DNA of 64,000 nucleotides. Origin: AC-32 sp963717475 (GTDB lineage: Bacteria > Actinomycetota > Thermoleophilia > Gaiellales > Gaiellaceae). The notes under the pieces were generated by a model. It saw only the letters and a program-made list of their open reading frames with translations, had not been told where the DNA came from and made no database searches. The translations under genes and the position numbers were made by a program. The stretch covers positions 2,542,001-2,606,000 of the forward strand of contig OY970337.1 of assembly GCA_963717475.1 (NCBI GenBank). The letters are read 5' to 3'. How positions within the stretch are numbered: the first letter of the stretch is position 1; every line of letters starts with the position of its first letter. Below are positions 1-7,944 of this stretch, piece after piece.

Positions 1-2
1 CG

Positions 3-932
3 ACCGCGGTCCCGGCGGCCGTGCGGCTCGTCCGCAGCGAGGGGATCGACGCCGTGATCACGACCAGCCCGCCGTACTCGCTCAACCTGATCGGCGCCGC
101 GGTCAAGCGGCTGACGGGGATTCCCTGGGTCGCCGACCTGCGCGACGCGGTGCTCGGAAACGCCGACCGGCGCTTCGACAAGACCTCCGTGCGCGCCAAG
201 GAGAAGACGCTCGAGAGCGTCGTCCGCCTGATCGCCCGCTCGGCCGACGGCGTGGTCGCGGTCTCGGAGCCCATCGCCGACGAGGTGCGGCGCTTCGAGC
301 CCACCGGCGACGTGCGGGTGATCCCGAACGGCTCCGACTTCGACGATTTCACGGGGCTCGAGTACCACTCGGGCGACCGCTTCCGCGTCACGCACACGGG
401 AAGCTTCTTCGGCCAGCGCAACCCGCGCACATTCCTCTCCGCGCTGGCGAAGTCGGGCCTCGAGGACGTGGTCGCCCGCTTCGTCGGCGACTTCCGCGCC
501 GCCGACCGCGAGTGGGTCGAGACGCTCGGCCTCGGCGACCGGCTCGAGCTGCTGCCGTACGTCCCCCACCGCCGCGCGCTAGAGCTGCAGCGCGATTCCG
601 AGGCGAACCTGCTCCTGCTGCCCGAGGCCGCCGGGCGCGGCCGGGTTGTGCCGAGCGGCAAGATCTTCGAGTACCTCGCGGCGGAGCGGCCGATCCTGGC
701 TGCGGTTCCGCCCGACGGCGCTGCCGCCGAGCTGATCCGCGAGACAGGTGCCGGGGTGGTCGTCGCGCCCGACGACGAGCGCGGGCTGCGCGAGGCGCTG
801 CTCGGCCTGCACGCGCGCTGGCGGGCGGGGAAGCTGACGGGCGGCTACCTGTCGGATGAGCAGCGGCGCCGGCTCTCCCGCAAGACGCGCGTCGAGGAGC
901 TGGCGAACCTGCTCTGGAGCCTCGAGCGGTGA
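3..932 (+). CDS. Glycosyltransferase family 4, 5'-truncated by the window edge
   Basis: The reading frame is open to the window edge, and the codons before the first GTG (position 21) already read like the family, so the start lies outside. What is visible is most of a GT-B fold: an N-terminal segment with TTSPPYS and WVADLRD, then the usual IPNGSDFDDF linker into the C-terminal Rossmann half, and a late GKIFEYLAAERPILA stretch that corresponds to the nucleotide-sugar binding region. TTSPPYS followed by WVADLRD is typical of GT4 enzymes in actinobacterial exopolysaccharide loci. It overlaps the next gene by four bases (GTGA), so it is the first visible gene of the polysaccharide operon. Donor and acceptor cannot be told from sequence. 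Confidence 0.85.
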   Translation, partial: TAVPAAVRLVRSEGIDAVITTSPPYSLNLIGAAVKRLTGIPWVADLRDAVLGNADRRFDKTSVRAKEKTLESVVRLIARSADGVVAVSEPIADEVRRFEPTGDVRVIPNGSDFDDFTGLEYHSGDRFRVTHTGSFFGQRNPRTFLSALAKSGLEDVVARFVGDFRAADREWVETLGLGDRLELLPYVPHRRALELQRDSEANLLLLPEAAGRGRVVPSGKIFEYLAAERPILAAVPPDGAAAELIRETGAGVVVAPDDERGLREALLGLHARWRAGKLTGGYLSDEQRRRLSRKTRVEELANLLWSLER

Positions 933-2248
933 GGCGCGAGAGCAAGCTCGTCCCGTTCTTCTTCCTCGCCGCGGTCTTCTGCGCCACCTTCGAGAAGGTC
1001 CAGTGGCAGGTCGCGGGCTCGGTCTTCCTCGCCGACCTGACCGCCACGGGCTTCCTGGTCGCCTTCGGGCTCGACCGGATCGGCCGCGGGCGCGGGCGGG
1101 TGCCGCGGACGGCCGGCGTGCTGCTCGTCTTCCTCGGCGCCTTCCTGCTCGTCTACCTGATCGGCTTCTTCAACCTCGAGACGACGCAGGCGTTCGACCA
1201 GTTCGGCAAGGGCCTCGCAAAATGGCTGCTCCACTTCGGCTTCCTGATCGCCGGCGTCGTCTACCTGACCGGCCGCTCGACCCGGTTCTACTGGCGGACG
1301 CTCGGCTGGTTCCTCGGCGGGATCGTCTTCAACGCGGGGTACGGGATCCTGCAGCTGCTCTCGGCGCAGTCCGGCCACAACATCGACTCGCTGTTCCTGC
1401 GGCCGCTGACGCACGGGGGGAGCCAGATCAACGTCTACGGAGCGGTCAACGGCGCGAACGTCTACCGCCCGAACGCGCTGACGGGCGACCCGAACCACCT
1501 CGGGATCGCGCTCCTGATGCCGCTCCTGATCCTGACGCCGTTGTATCTGCGCCTGGAGCGGCGGAACCCGTGGCGCATCCGGCTCGCGGTGCTGATCGCC
1601 TTCTGCCTGATCGTCGAGCTCGCGACCCTGTCGCGGAGCGGGATGCTCGGGCTCGTCGTCGGCGCGGTCGTGCTGCTCTACCCCTACCGGCACCTGTTGT
1701 TCTCGCGGCTTGCGCTGCTGCCGCTCGCGCTCGTCCTGATCCCGGTCGCCTTCGCGGTCTACCGGCGGCGGCACTTCTTCGGCGTGGTGCTGCACTCGCG
1801 GCTCTCGCACGGGACGGGCGCGAGCACGCACCTCGACGTCTACCGCTTCATCCCGCAGATCCTGCACATGCACCCGTTCTTCGGGCTCGGGTTCAACAAC
1901 TTCTCGGTCTACTACGAGTTCGTCACCGGCAAGACGAACTGGGGGCCGCACTCGTACTACGTGGCGCTGCTCGTCGAGGGCGGTCTCGTCGGGACCGCGC
2001 TCTTCGCGATCTTCCTCTGGTACCTGTTCACGCAGCTCGGCGCCGCGCAGCGGCTCGGGCGGGCGCTGGCGGCGGCCCGCGATCCGCTGGCCGCTCGGGT
2101 GCGGCCGCTGTCCTGGGGGCTGACGGCGGCTCTGCTCGGGACGATGGCCGCGAACGTCTTCTACCTGACGATGTCGTTCCTCTACTTCTACGTCTTCGCG
2201 ATGCTCGTGCTGGTGACGCCGACGGTCTTCGCTCGCGCGCGAGGATGA
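929..2248 (+). CDS. O-antigen ligase / Wzy-like polymerase, polytopic membrane protein
   Basis: The 439-residue product is a string of about eleven hydrophobic segments with short charged loops, as expected for the O-antigen ligase/Wzy superfamily. The most diagnostic part is the late periplasmic loop and following helix (roughly residues 300-360), where an invariant-looking HLDVYRFIPQIL is followed by PFFGLGFNNF and then GPHSYYVALLVEGG; this is the conserved Wzy_C-type region. Its likely role is joining polysaccharide repeat units at the outer face of the membrane. The GTG start overlaps the previous stop, and the stop overlaps the next start (ATGA). Polymerase and ligase cannot be separated by sequence alone. 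Confidence 0.85.
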   Translation: MRRESKLVPFFFLAAVFCATFEKVQWQVAGSVFLADLTATGFLVAFGLDRIGRGRGRVPRTAGVLLVFLGAFLLVYLIGFFNLETTQAFDQFGKGLAKWLLHFGFLIAGVVYLTGRSTRFYWRTLGWFLGGIVFNAGYGILQLLSAQSGHNIDSLFLRPLTHGGSQINVYGAVNGANVYRPNALTGDPNHLGIALLMPLLILTPLYLRLERRNPWRIRLAVLIAFCLIVELATLSRSGMLGLVVGAVVLLYPYRHLLFSRLALLPLALVLIPVAFAVYRRRHFFGVVLHSRLSHGTGASTHLDVYRFIPQILHMHPFFGLGFNNFSVYYEFVTGKTNWGPHSYYVALLVEGGLVGTALFAIFLWYLFTQLGAAQRLGRALAAARDPLAARVRPLSWGLTAALLGTMAANVFYLTMSFLYFYVFAMLVLVTPTVFARARG

Positions 2249-3255
2249 AGGTGCTGGTGCTGACGACGTCCTATCCGCGCTACGAGGGCGACTCGACCGT
2301 GAACTTCCTCGGCGAGGCGGTCTCGTGCCTGCGTGAGCGCGGGCTGGACGTGGACGTCGTCTCGCCGCTCGACTTTCGCCACTACGGGATCGCGTACGGA
2401 TCGGGCGTGATGGGGAACCTGCGGCGGCGGCCGTGGCTGACGGCGATGGTTCCGCCGATGCTCTGGAACTTCCGCGCCGAGGCGCGGCGGCGCGCTGACG
2501 GCGTCGACCTCGTGCACGCGCACTGGCTGCCGACCGGGCTCGTCGCGGCCGGGGTCGGAAAGCCGTTCATCCTGCAGCTGTGGGGGACGGACGTCGAGCT
2601 GGCGCGGCGTGCTCGCGGGTTCGCGCGGCACGTGGTGCAAAAGGCGCGGCTCGTGATCTGCCCTTCGCAGGCGCTGGCCTCCGCGGCTCGCGAGCTGGGC
2701 GCGCGGGAAGTGCGCGTGATCCCGAGTGGGGTGCAGGTGCCCGATGAAGTCGCGGAGCCCGCCGAGCCGCCGGAGATCCTGTTCGCCGGGCGGCTCTCGC
2801 CGGAGAAGGGGATCCTCGAGCTCGTGGAGGCGGCTTCGGGCATGAATCTCGTCGTCGCCGGGGACGGGCCGTTGCGTGAGCAGGTGCCCGGCGCGCTTGG
2901 GTTCGTGCCGCATCACGCGCTCGGGGCGCTGTACGAGCGGGCGTCCGTGGTTGCGTGCCCGTCGCACCGCGAGGGTTTCGGCGTCGTGTGCGCCGAGGCG
3001 ATGGCGTACGGCCGGCCGGTGGTCGCGGGCGCCGTCGGAGGCCTGCTCGACCTCGTGGTCGACGGAGAGACGGGCCTGCTCGTCCCCCCGCGCGACGTGT
3101 CTGCGCTGCGCGAGGCGCTGGAGCGGCTTCTCGGCGACGAGGAGCTCCGGCGCCGCCTGGGCGCCGCCGCCCGCGAGCGAATCAAGGAGCGGTTCGCGTG
3201 GCCGGCGGTCACCGATGCGACGATCGCCGCGTACGAGGAGGTGCTTGCCGCTTGA
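2245..3255 (+). CDS. Glycosyltransferase family 4 (GT-B)
   Basis: The 336-residue protein starts at ATG 2245, which overlaps the previous stop. It begins MKVLVLTTSYPRYEGD, typical of GT4 enzymes acting on surface glycans. The nucleotide-sugar side carries FAGRLSPEKGILELVEA and then the E-x7-E motif region HREGFGVVCAEAMAYG (about residues 239-254), followed by GRPVVAG. It closely resembles the gene at 13905, which shares the same N-terminal TTSYPR and SREGFGVVCAEAMA-like motif; the two look like paralogues. It has no transmembrane segment, so it is probably a cytoplasmic or membrane-associated sugar transferase of the repeat-unit assembly pathway. Confidence 0.88.
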   Translation: MKVLVLTTSYPRYEGDSTVNFLGEAVSCLRERGLDVDVVSPLDFRHYGIAYGSGVMGNLRRRPWLTAMVPPMLWNFRAEARRRADGVDLVHAHWLPTGLVAAGVGKPFILQLWGTDVELARRARGFARHVVQKARLVICPSQALASAARELGAREVRVIPSGVQVPDEVAEPAEPPEILFAGRLSPEKGILELVEAASGMNLVVAGDGPLREQVPGALGFVPHHALGALYERASVVACPSHREGFGVVCAEAMAYGRPVVAGAVGGLLDLVVDGETGLLVPPRDVSALREALERLLGDEELRRRLGAAARERIKERFAWPAVTDATIAAYEEVLAA

Positions 3256-4385
3256 GGCCGGCCGTCGTCTACGGGCTGCTGCACGCTGGACTCGCGGTGG
3301 TGCGGAGCCTCGGGCGCGCCGGGATTCCCGTCGAGGGGATCGCGCGGCAGCGCTACGAGTTCGGGCTGCGCTCGCGCTACCTCCGCCGTCGCACCGTCGC
3401 GCCCGACGACGACGCCGTGCTCGAGGCGCTCCGCCACGCAGCGGCGCAAGGCGAGCGGCCGGTCCTCTTCCTCGAGCGCGACGAGAACATCGACACGGTC
3501 CTGCGCCGCTGGGACGAGATCCGCGAGCTCGCCGACGTCCCGCTCCCGGCCGACCCCGAGGCTGTGCGCCGTCTCCGGCGCAAGGACCTCCTCCCCCAGG
3601 TTGCCGCAGAGGCCGGCGTCCCCTCCCCGTACACGATCCGACCCGAGAGCCCCGAGGCGATCCTCGACGCCCACCTGCAGCCGCCGCTCCTCGTGAAGCC
3701 GCTCGAGGGCCAGGAGTTCGCCGCCGCGCTCGGAGAGAAGGCAGTCCCGGCCGCGACCGTCGAGGAAGCAGTCGCCGCCTGGAAGCGGGCCAAGGATCGA
3801 GGCTTCGAGACCGTCGTCCAGGAGCTCGTCCCCGACTCGCACGAGCAGGTCTACTCGCTCTTCACCTACGTGGGCCGCGAGGGCCGACCGCTCGCGAGCG
3901 TGGTCGGCCGCAAGGTCCGCCAGGGGCCGCTCCGCTTCGGCACGAGCGCCGTCTTCACCGCCGGCCACGACCAGGAGGTGCACGACCTCGGCCTCCGGGT
4001 CCTCGGGGCCGTCGACTACCTCGGACTCGCGCACGTCGAGTTCGTCCGCGACCCCCGAGACGGCCGGCTCAAGGTGATCGAGGTGAACACGAGACCGCCC
4101 GTCTGGGCCGGGATCGCCACCGGCCCGGAGCTCGGAATCGCCAAGGTCGCATACGACGACCTCACCGGCCGGGCGACCGAGAGCAGAACGATGACCGAGC
4201 AGCTGACCTGGATCTACCTCGCCAAGGACATCCACGTCTCGGCCCAGATGGCGCGCCGCGGCGAGCTGCCTCCGCGGGAGTTCCTCCGCCACTACCTGCA
4301 GCGGAAGAAGGTGCGCGCGACCTTCGCGGCGGACGACCCCGCGCCGGCGGTCGCGAGCCTCGGCTACCTGCGCTCGAGGGTCTGA
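3252..4385 (+). CDS. ATP-grasp carboxylate ligase-like protein in glycan operon
   Basis: The 377-residue protein begins at TTG 3252, which overlaps the previous stop (TTGA) and immediately gives RPAVVYGLLHAGLAVVRSLG, the usual N-terminal Rossmann-like part. Later come the ATP-grasp elements: RRKDLLPQVAAEAGVPSP, LLVKPLEG (lysine of the ATP-binding loop), then VVQELVP and, near the end, VEFVRDPRDGRLKVIEVNTR, where the E and N residues bind magnesium. These enzymes form an amide or thioester from a carboxylate. Placement among glycosyltransferases and two genes upstream of a FemAB-like transferase suggests it modifies the glycan or a precursor with an amino acid or other acid; that role is inference. 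An earlier in-frame start at 2955 would lie inside the previous gene and is rejected. Confidence 0.75.
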   Translation: MRPAVVYGLLHAGLAVVRSLGRAGIPVEGIARQRYEFGLRSRYLRRRTVAPDDDAVLEALRHAAAQGERPVLFLERDENIDTVLRRWDEIRELADVPLPADPEAVRRLRRKDLLPQVAAEAGVPSPYTIRPESPEAILDAHLQPPLLVKPLEGQEFAAALGEKAVPAATVEEAVAAWKRAKDRGFETVVQELVPDSHEQVYSLFTYVGREGRPLASVVGRKVRQGPLRFGTSAVFTAGHDQEVHDLGLRVLGAVDYLGLAHVEFVRDPRDGRLKVIEVNTRPPVWAGIATGPELGIAKVAYDDLTGRATESRTMTEQLTWIYLAKDIHVSAQMARRGELPPREFLRHYLQRKKVRATFAADDPAPAVASLGYLRSRV

Positions 4386-5446
4386 TGCGCATCGTTCTCG
4401 TCGACCCGCTCGCGTACACGCCGCCCTACGACCACTCGCTCGCGCAAGCGCTCGGCGAGAAAGGCCACGACGTCACGCTGCTCACCTCGCGCTTCCCGCA
4501 CGGCCGCGCGCCCGAGCCGGACCACTACGGCCGCGAGGAGCTGTTCGCGCCGGTCTCGACGCGCATCTTCCGCCGTTCGCCGCTCCGCCTCGCCGCCAAG
4601 GGCCTCGAATACGCGCCGAGCGTTGCGCGCCTCGTGCGCCGGATCGAGCGGATCGACCCGGACGTCGTCCACGTCCAGTGGCTGCCGCGACCCGAGCTCG
4701 ACCTGCGCTGGCTGAGACGCGTGGCCGACGACCGGCCGCTCGTCCTGACCGCCCACGACGTCCTGCCGCGCCGGCGCCGGGCGCAGCCCGTGTGGCCCGA
4801 CGTGCTCGAGACCGCAGAGCGCGTGATCGTGCACTCGCATCGCGCCGTCGAGCAGCTGGTCGAGCTCGGCCTCGGCCGCGAGCGGATCGCGCGGATCCCG
4901 CACCCGGTCTTCGAGGGCGAGAAGCTGCCGCCGCCCGAGGGCCGGACGCTCCTCTTCTTCGGCCTGATCCGCGATTACAAGGGGCTCGACGTGCTGCTCG
5001 AGGCGCTGCCGGAGATCCCCGACGCAAGTCTCGTCGTCGCCGGCGACCCCGTCGACCCGGTTCCCCGCACCACAGACGCGCGTGTCGAGTGGCAGCTCCG
5101 CTTCATCGAGGCCGACGAGATCCCCGCGCTCATGACCCGCGCAGCGGCAGTCGTGCTTCCGTACCGCCGCCTCGACTCCTCGGGAGTCCTCGCGACGGCG
5201 ATCGGCTACCGTCGCCCCGTGGTCGTGACCGACGTGGGCTCTCTCGGCGAGATCGTGCGCGAGTTCGGCGCGGGCGAGGTCGTGCCCGTCGACGACGCCC
5301 GCGCGCTCGCGGAAGCCTGCGCGCGCCTGCTCGAGCCGAAGAAGCTCGCCGAAGCCGCGAAAGGGGCCGAGCGCGCCGCGAAGGAGCTGACCTGGGAGCG
5401 CTCCGCCGAGGCCCACGACGCCCTCTACCGCGAGGTCAGACGATGA
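4385..5446 (+). CDS. Glycosyltransferase family 4 (GT-B)
   Basis: This 353-residue GT4 protein starts at ATG 4385, one base inside the previous stop (TGATG). It opens with MRIVLVDPLAYTPPYDHSLA, has DVVHVQWLPRPELD in the acceptor-side half, LFFGLIRDYKGLDVLLEALP at the start of the donor-side half, and a late VVLPYRRLDSSGVLATAIGY in place of the usual EGFGL-type motif; the SGVLATA form is common in a branch of GT4. It overlaps the following phosphoglycosyl transferase gene by four bases, so it probably adds an early sugar to the lipid-linked product of that enzyme. Sugar specificity is unknown. Confidence 0.86.
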   Translation: MRIVLVDPLAYTPPYDHSLAQALGEKGHDVTLLTSRFPHGRAPEPDHYGREELFAPVSTRIFRRSPLRLAAKGLEYAPSVARLVRRIERIDPDVVHVQWLPRPELDLRWLRRVADDRPLVLTAHDVLPRRRRAQPVWPDVLETAERVIVHSHRAVEQLVELGLGRERIARIPHPVFEGEKLPPPEGRTLLFFGLIRDYKGLDVLLEALPEIPDASLVVAGDPVDPVPRTTDARVEWQLRFIEADEIPALMTRAAAVVLPYRRLDSSGVLATAIGYRRPVVVTDVGSLGEIVREFGAGEVVPVDDARALAEACARLLEPKKLAEAAKGAERAAKELTWERSAEAHDALYREVRR

Positions 5447-6066
5447 GGCTCCTCAAGCGCATCGGCGACCGCCTCGCCGCGGCCGTCCTGCTGATCCTGC
5501 TCTCGCCGCTGCTCGCAGCGATCGCGCTCTGGATCCTCCTCGACGGCGGCCGCCCCGCCATCCTCGCCCAGGACCGCGCAGGCAAGCACGGCACGACATT
5601 CAGGATGCTCAAGTACCGCACCATGGTGCAGAACGCCCTCGAGCTCGCGGCACAGCTGACCGACGACCCGTTCGGCGTGGTCGAAAACGACCCGCGGATC
5701 ACGCGGCCCGGACGCTTCCTCCGCCGCTCCGGCCTCGACGAGCTGCCGCAGCTCTGGAACGTCGTCCGCGGCGAGATGAGCCTCGTCGGCCCGCGCCCGG
5801 ACCTCGTCGAGCAGGCGAGGAACTACACACAGCACGACCGCCGCCGCCTCACAGTCCTTCCGGGGATCACTGGCTGGTCCCAAGTGAACGGCCGCGAGGC
5901 GATCGGCTGGCCCGAGCGGATCGAGCAGGACATCTGGTACATCGACCACTGGTCGCTCGGCCTCGACCTGAAGATCCTCTGGCGCACGTTCAGCGAGCTC
6001 GGCCGCAGCGGCGAGAAGCCCGCCGTCGACACGATGAACATCGAGCGGGCTCGAGCACGCAAGTGA
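5443..6066 (+). CDS. Undecaprenyl-phosphate sugar phosphotransferase, short PglC-type
   Basis: The 207-residue protein is a monotopic phosphoglycosyl transferase that would start polysaccharide assembly by moving a sugar phosphate to undecaprenyl phosphate. It has one N-terminal hydrophobic helix (residues about 10-35), then the family sequence AILAQDRAGKHGTTFRMLKY, a DELPQLWNVVRGEMSLVGPR block and PGITGWSQVNGR. It lacks the N-terminal multi-helix and CoA-binding-like regions found in the longer enzyme at 20220, so the window carries two initiating enzymes. Both ends overlap neighbours by four bases. Confidence 0.92.
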   Translation: MRLLKRIGDRLAAAVLLILLSPLLAAIALWILLDGGRPAILAQDRAGKHGTTFRMLKYRTMVQNALELAAQLTDDPFGVVENDPRITRPGRFLRRSGLDELPQLWNVVRGEMSLVGPRPDLVEQARNYTQHDRRRLTVLPGITGWSQVNGREAIGWPERIEQDIWYIDHWSLGLDLKILWRTFSELGRSGEKPAVDTMNIERARARK

Positions 6067-6989
6067 GCATCGAGGAAGCCGCGCCCGGAGACTGGGGCGC
6101 GCTGGTTCCCGACGACGCGTACCTGAGCCGCGAGTACGCCGAGGCCGCACTCCTGCTCGACCCCGGCGAGCTCGTTCTTCTGCACGCCGAGGGCACCGTC
6201 TTCCCATGCATCGTCCGTGAGCTCGACGGGACGTGCGACGTGACCGGCCTCTACGGCTTCGGCGGGCCGGTGGGCGACGAGCGGTTCTACGCGGCGTACG
6301 AGGACTGGTGCCGCGAGCGCGGGATCGTGACGACGTTCACGTGGTTCCACCCGCGCTTCCAGAACCACCGGTACTCGCGCTTCCACGTCGAGCCGCGCGG
6401 CGGGACCGTCGCCTGGCGGCTGGAGGGCGACCTCTTCGAGCGGTTGCACCGCCACCACCGGCGGGCGGCGCGCAAGGCCGAGGAGCACGTCGAGACGCGG
6501 ATCACGGTCGCGCCGCCCAACCTGGGCTCGTTCGCGAGCCTGTACGAGCGGACGATGGCCGAGAAGGACGCGACGGGCTTCTACTACTTCCCGGCCGAGT
6601 ACTGGGAGGCGCTGGCGGGCCACGAGTGGCTCGTCCTGTTCGAGGCCGTCACTGACCACGGCGTGACCGCGGCGCTTCTCGGACTGGCGTCGAAGCCCTG
6701 GCTCCACTACCACCTCGGCGCCTCGGAGCGAAGCGGCGGCGCGAACAACCTTCTTTTCCTGGAAGCCGCCCGCTGGGCGCAGGCCGAGGGCTACGAGCGC
6801 TTCCACCTCGGCGGTGGCGTCGGCGGCGCGGACGACTCGCTGCTTCAGTTCAAGCTCCGCTTCGACGAGGGCGGGTTGATCGAGTCGGCTGTCGGCAAGG
6901 CGATTCACGACGAAGCCCGCTACCGCGGGCTCGGCGGTAGCAGCTATGAGGGCTTCTTCCCGATCTACCGTCGCTCAGGCGAGAACTAG
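6063..6989 (+). CDS. FemAB/GNAT-type aminoacyl or acyl transferase
   Basis: The 308-residue product resembles FemAB-type transferases (two GNAT-like halves). Visible signatures are FTWFHPRFQNHRYSRFHVEP, the helix RLHRHHRRAARKAEEH, the SLYERTMAEKDATGFYYFP segment and the C-terminal GGANNLLFLEAARWAQAEGY followed by FHLGGGVGG and LLQFKLRF. Family members transfer amino acids from aminoacyl-tRNA, or acyl groups, to cell-wall or glycan substrates. Here it lies directly after the sugar transferase gene (GTGA overlap) and close to an ATP-grasp gene, which suggests glycan modification; that is inference. Its TAG stop also forms the start of the -10 box of the next gene. Confidence 0.75.
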   Translation: MSIEEAAPGDWGALVPDDAYLSREYAEAALLLDPGELVLLHAEGTVFPCIVRELDGTCDVTGLYGFGGPVGDERFYAAYEDWCRERGIVTTFTWFHPRFQNHRYSRFHVEPRGGTVAWRLEGDLFERLHRHHRRAARKAEEHVETRITVAPPNLGSFASLYERTMAEKDATGFYYFPAEYWEALAGHEWLVLFEAVTDHGVTAALLGLASKPWLHYHLGASERSGGANNLLFLEAARWAQAEGYERFHLGGGVGGADDSLLQFKLRFDEGGLIESAVGKAIHDEARYRGLGGSSYEGFFPIYRRSGEN

Positions 6990-6992
6990 CCT
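6987..6992 (+). promoter_or_regulatory. Predicted -10 box (leaderless)
   Basis: TAGCCT lies six bases before the GTG at 6999, and its first three bases are the stop codon of the FemAB-like gene. No Shine-Dalgarno sequence is seen. The arrangement matches a leaderless actinobacterial promoter. The assignment is from pattern only. Confidence 0.5.
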
Positions 6993-6998
6993 GGTCTC

Positions 6999-7940
6999 GT
7001 GCAACGGTTGAAGCGGGTGCTCCGCTGGATCGGCCTCGGGCTGCTCGGCCTGTTCATCGCGGTCACGATCGCTTCCCTGGTGTTCAACGCGGTCACGTCG
7101 GGCCGCGACGTCGCCGCGACAAAGCTCTACCCAGGCCCGTTCGTGCGGGCGGACGGCACCGACCTCGCCTACAAGACCTGGGGATCGCATGGAACGCCGA
7201 TCGTGCTACTCGGCGGGTTCATCGAGCCGGCCTGGGTCTGGCACAGGGTCGGGCCGCTACTGGGCCGGACGCACCGGGTCTTCGCGCTCGACCTGCCGCC
7301 GTTCGGCTACTCGCAGCGGCACGGCCCTTACACGCTCGACCACTGGGCCGAGCTCGTCCAAAGCTTCGACCGGCGCATGGGCCTGCAGCGGCCGGTCCTC
7401 GTCGGACACTCGCTCGGCGCGGCGGTGGCGGTCTCGCTGGCTACCCGCATGCCGCACGCAACCCGGCGGATCGTGCTTCTGGACGGCGACGCGCGGCCCG
7501 GCGGAGGCGGCGCGGCCTGGCTCTCGCACCTGCTCGTGTCGCCGTGGTACACGAGCCTCTACCGGGTCGCGACCGACTGGGACTGGCTCTACCGCAAGGG
7601 GCTGCGCAGCGCCTGGGGCACCGGCGCGCCGCACTTCAGCGGGGCTTTCGTCGAGGAATGGGAGCGGCCATTCCGCGTCAGCGGCACCGCGGCGGCGTTC
7701 ACGTCGATGCTCGGGCACGGGATCCAGGGCGTCTCCGCCTCGACGCTCGAGAGCGTGAAGGTCCCGGCGCTCGTCGCCTGGGGAAGTCATGACACCGTCG
7801 ACTCGCCCAGCGCCGGACGGCAGACGGCGGCGCTCATGCACGTGCCTTTCGTCCAGATCCCCGGCGCCGGCCACCTTTCCATGCTGGCCCGTCCGCTGCT
7901 GGTCGCCAGAGCCATCGAGCACACGGGCGCGGTACCGTGA
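6999..7940 (+). CDS. Membrane-anchored alpha/beta hydrolase
   Basis: This 313-residue protein has an N-terminal membrane helix (about residues 8-32) followed by an alpha/beta hydrolase fold. IVLLGGFIEPAWVW is the oxyanion-side loop, VLVGHSLGAAV is the nucleophile elbow (serine about residue 138), ALVAWGSHDTV carries the acid, and IPGAGHLSML carries the histidine. All three catalytic residues are therefore present. It would act outside the membrane on an unknown ester or amide. It has its own promoter-like -10, so it may not be co-transcribed only with the glycan genes. The substrate is not predictable. Confidence 0.85.
   Translation: MQRLKRVLRWIGLGLLGLFIAVTIASLVFNAVTSGRDVAATKLYPGPFVRADGTDLAYKTWGSHGTPIVLLGGFIEPAWVWHRVGPLLGRTHRVFALDLPPFGYSQRHGPYTLDHWAELVQSFDRRMGLQRPVLVGHSLGAAVAVSLATRMPHATRRIVLLDGDARPGGGGAAWLSHLLVSPWYTSLYRVATDWDWLYRKGLRSAWGTGAPHFSGAFVEEWERPFRVSGTAAAFTSMLGHGIQGVSASTLESVKVPALVAWGSHDTVDSPSAGRQTAALMHVPFVQIPGAGHLSMLARPLLVARAIEHTGAVP
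7933..7938 (+). promoter_or_regulatory. Predicted -10 box (leaderless)
   Basis: TACCGT ends on the first base of the stop codon of the preceding hydrolase gene and lies six bases before the GTG start at 7945. It supports that start, which has no Shine-Dalgarno sequence. Confidence 0.45.
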
Positions 7941-7944
7941 CGAC

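Noticed and set aside
845..1951. Long minus-strand open frame opposite the O-antigen-ligase-like gene
   Set aside because: It is rich in Arg, Glu, Asp and Pro without any fold signal, as expected opposite GC-rich codons; the plus strand has clear protein motifs.
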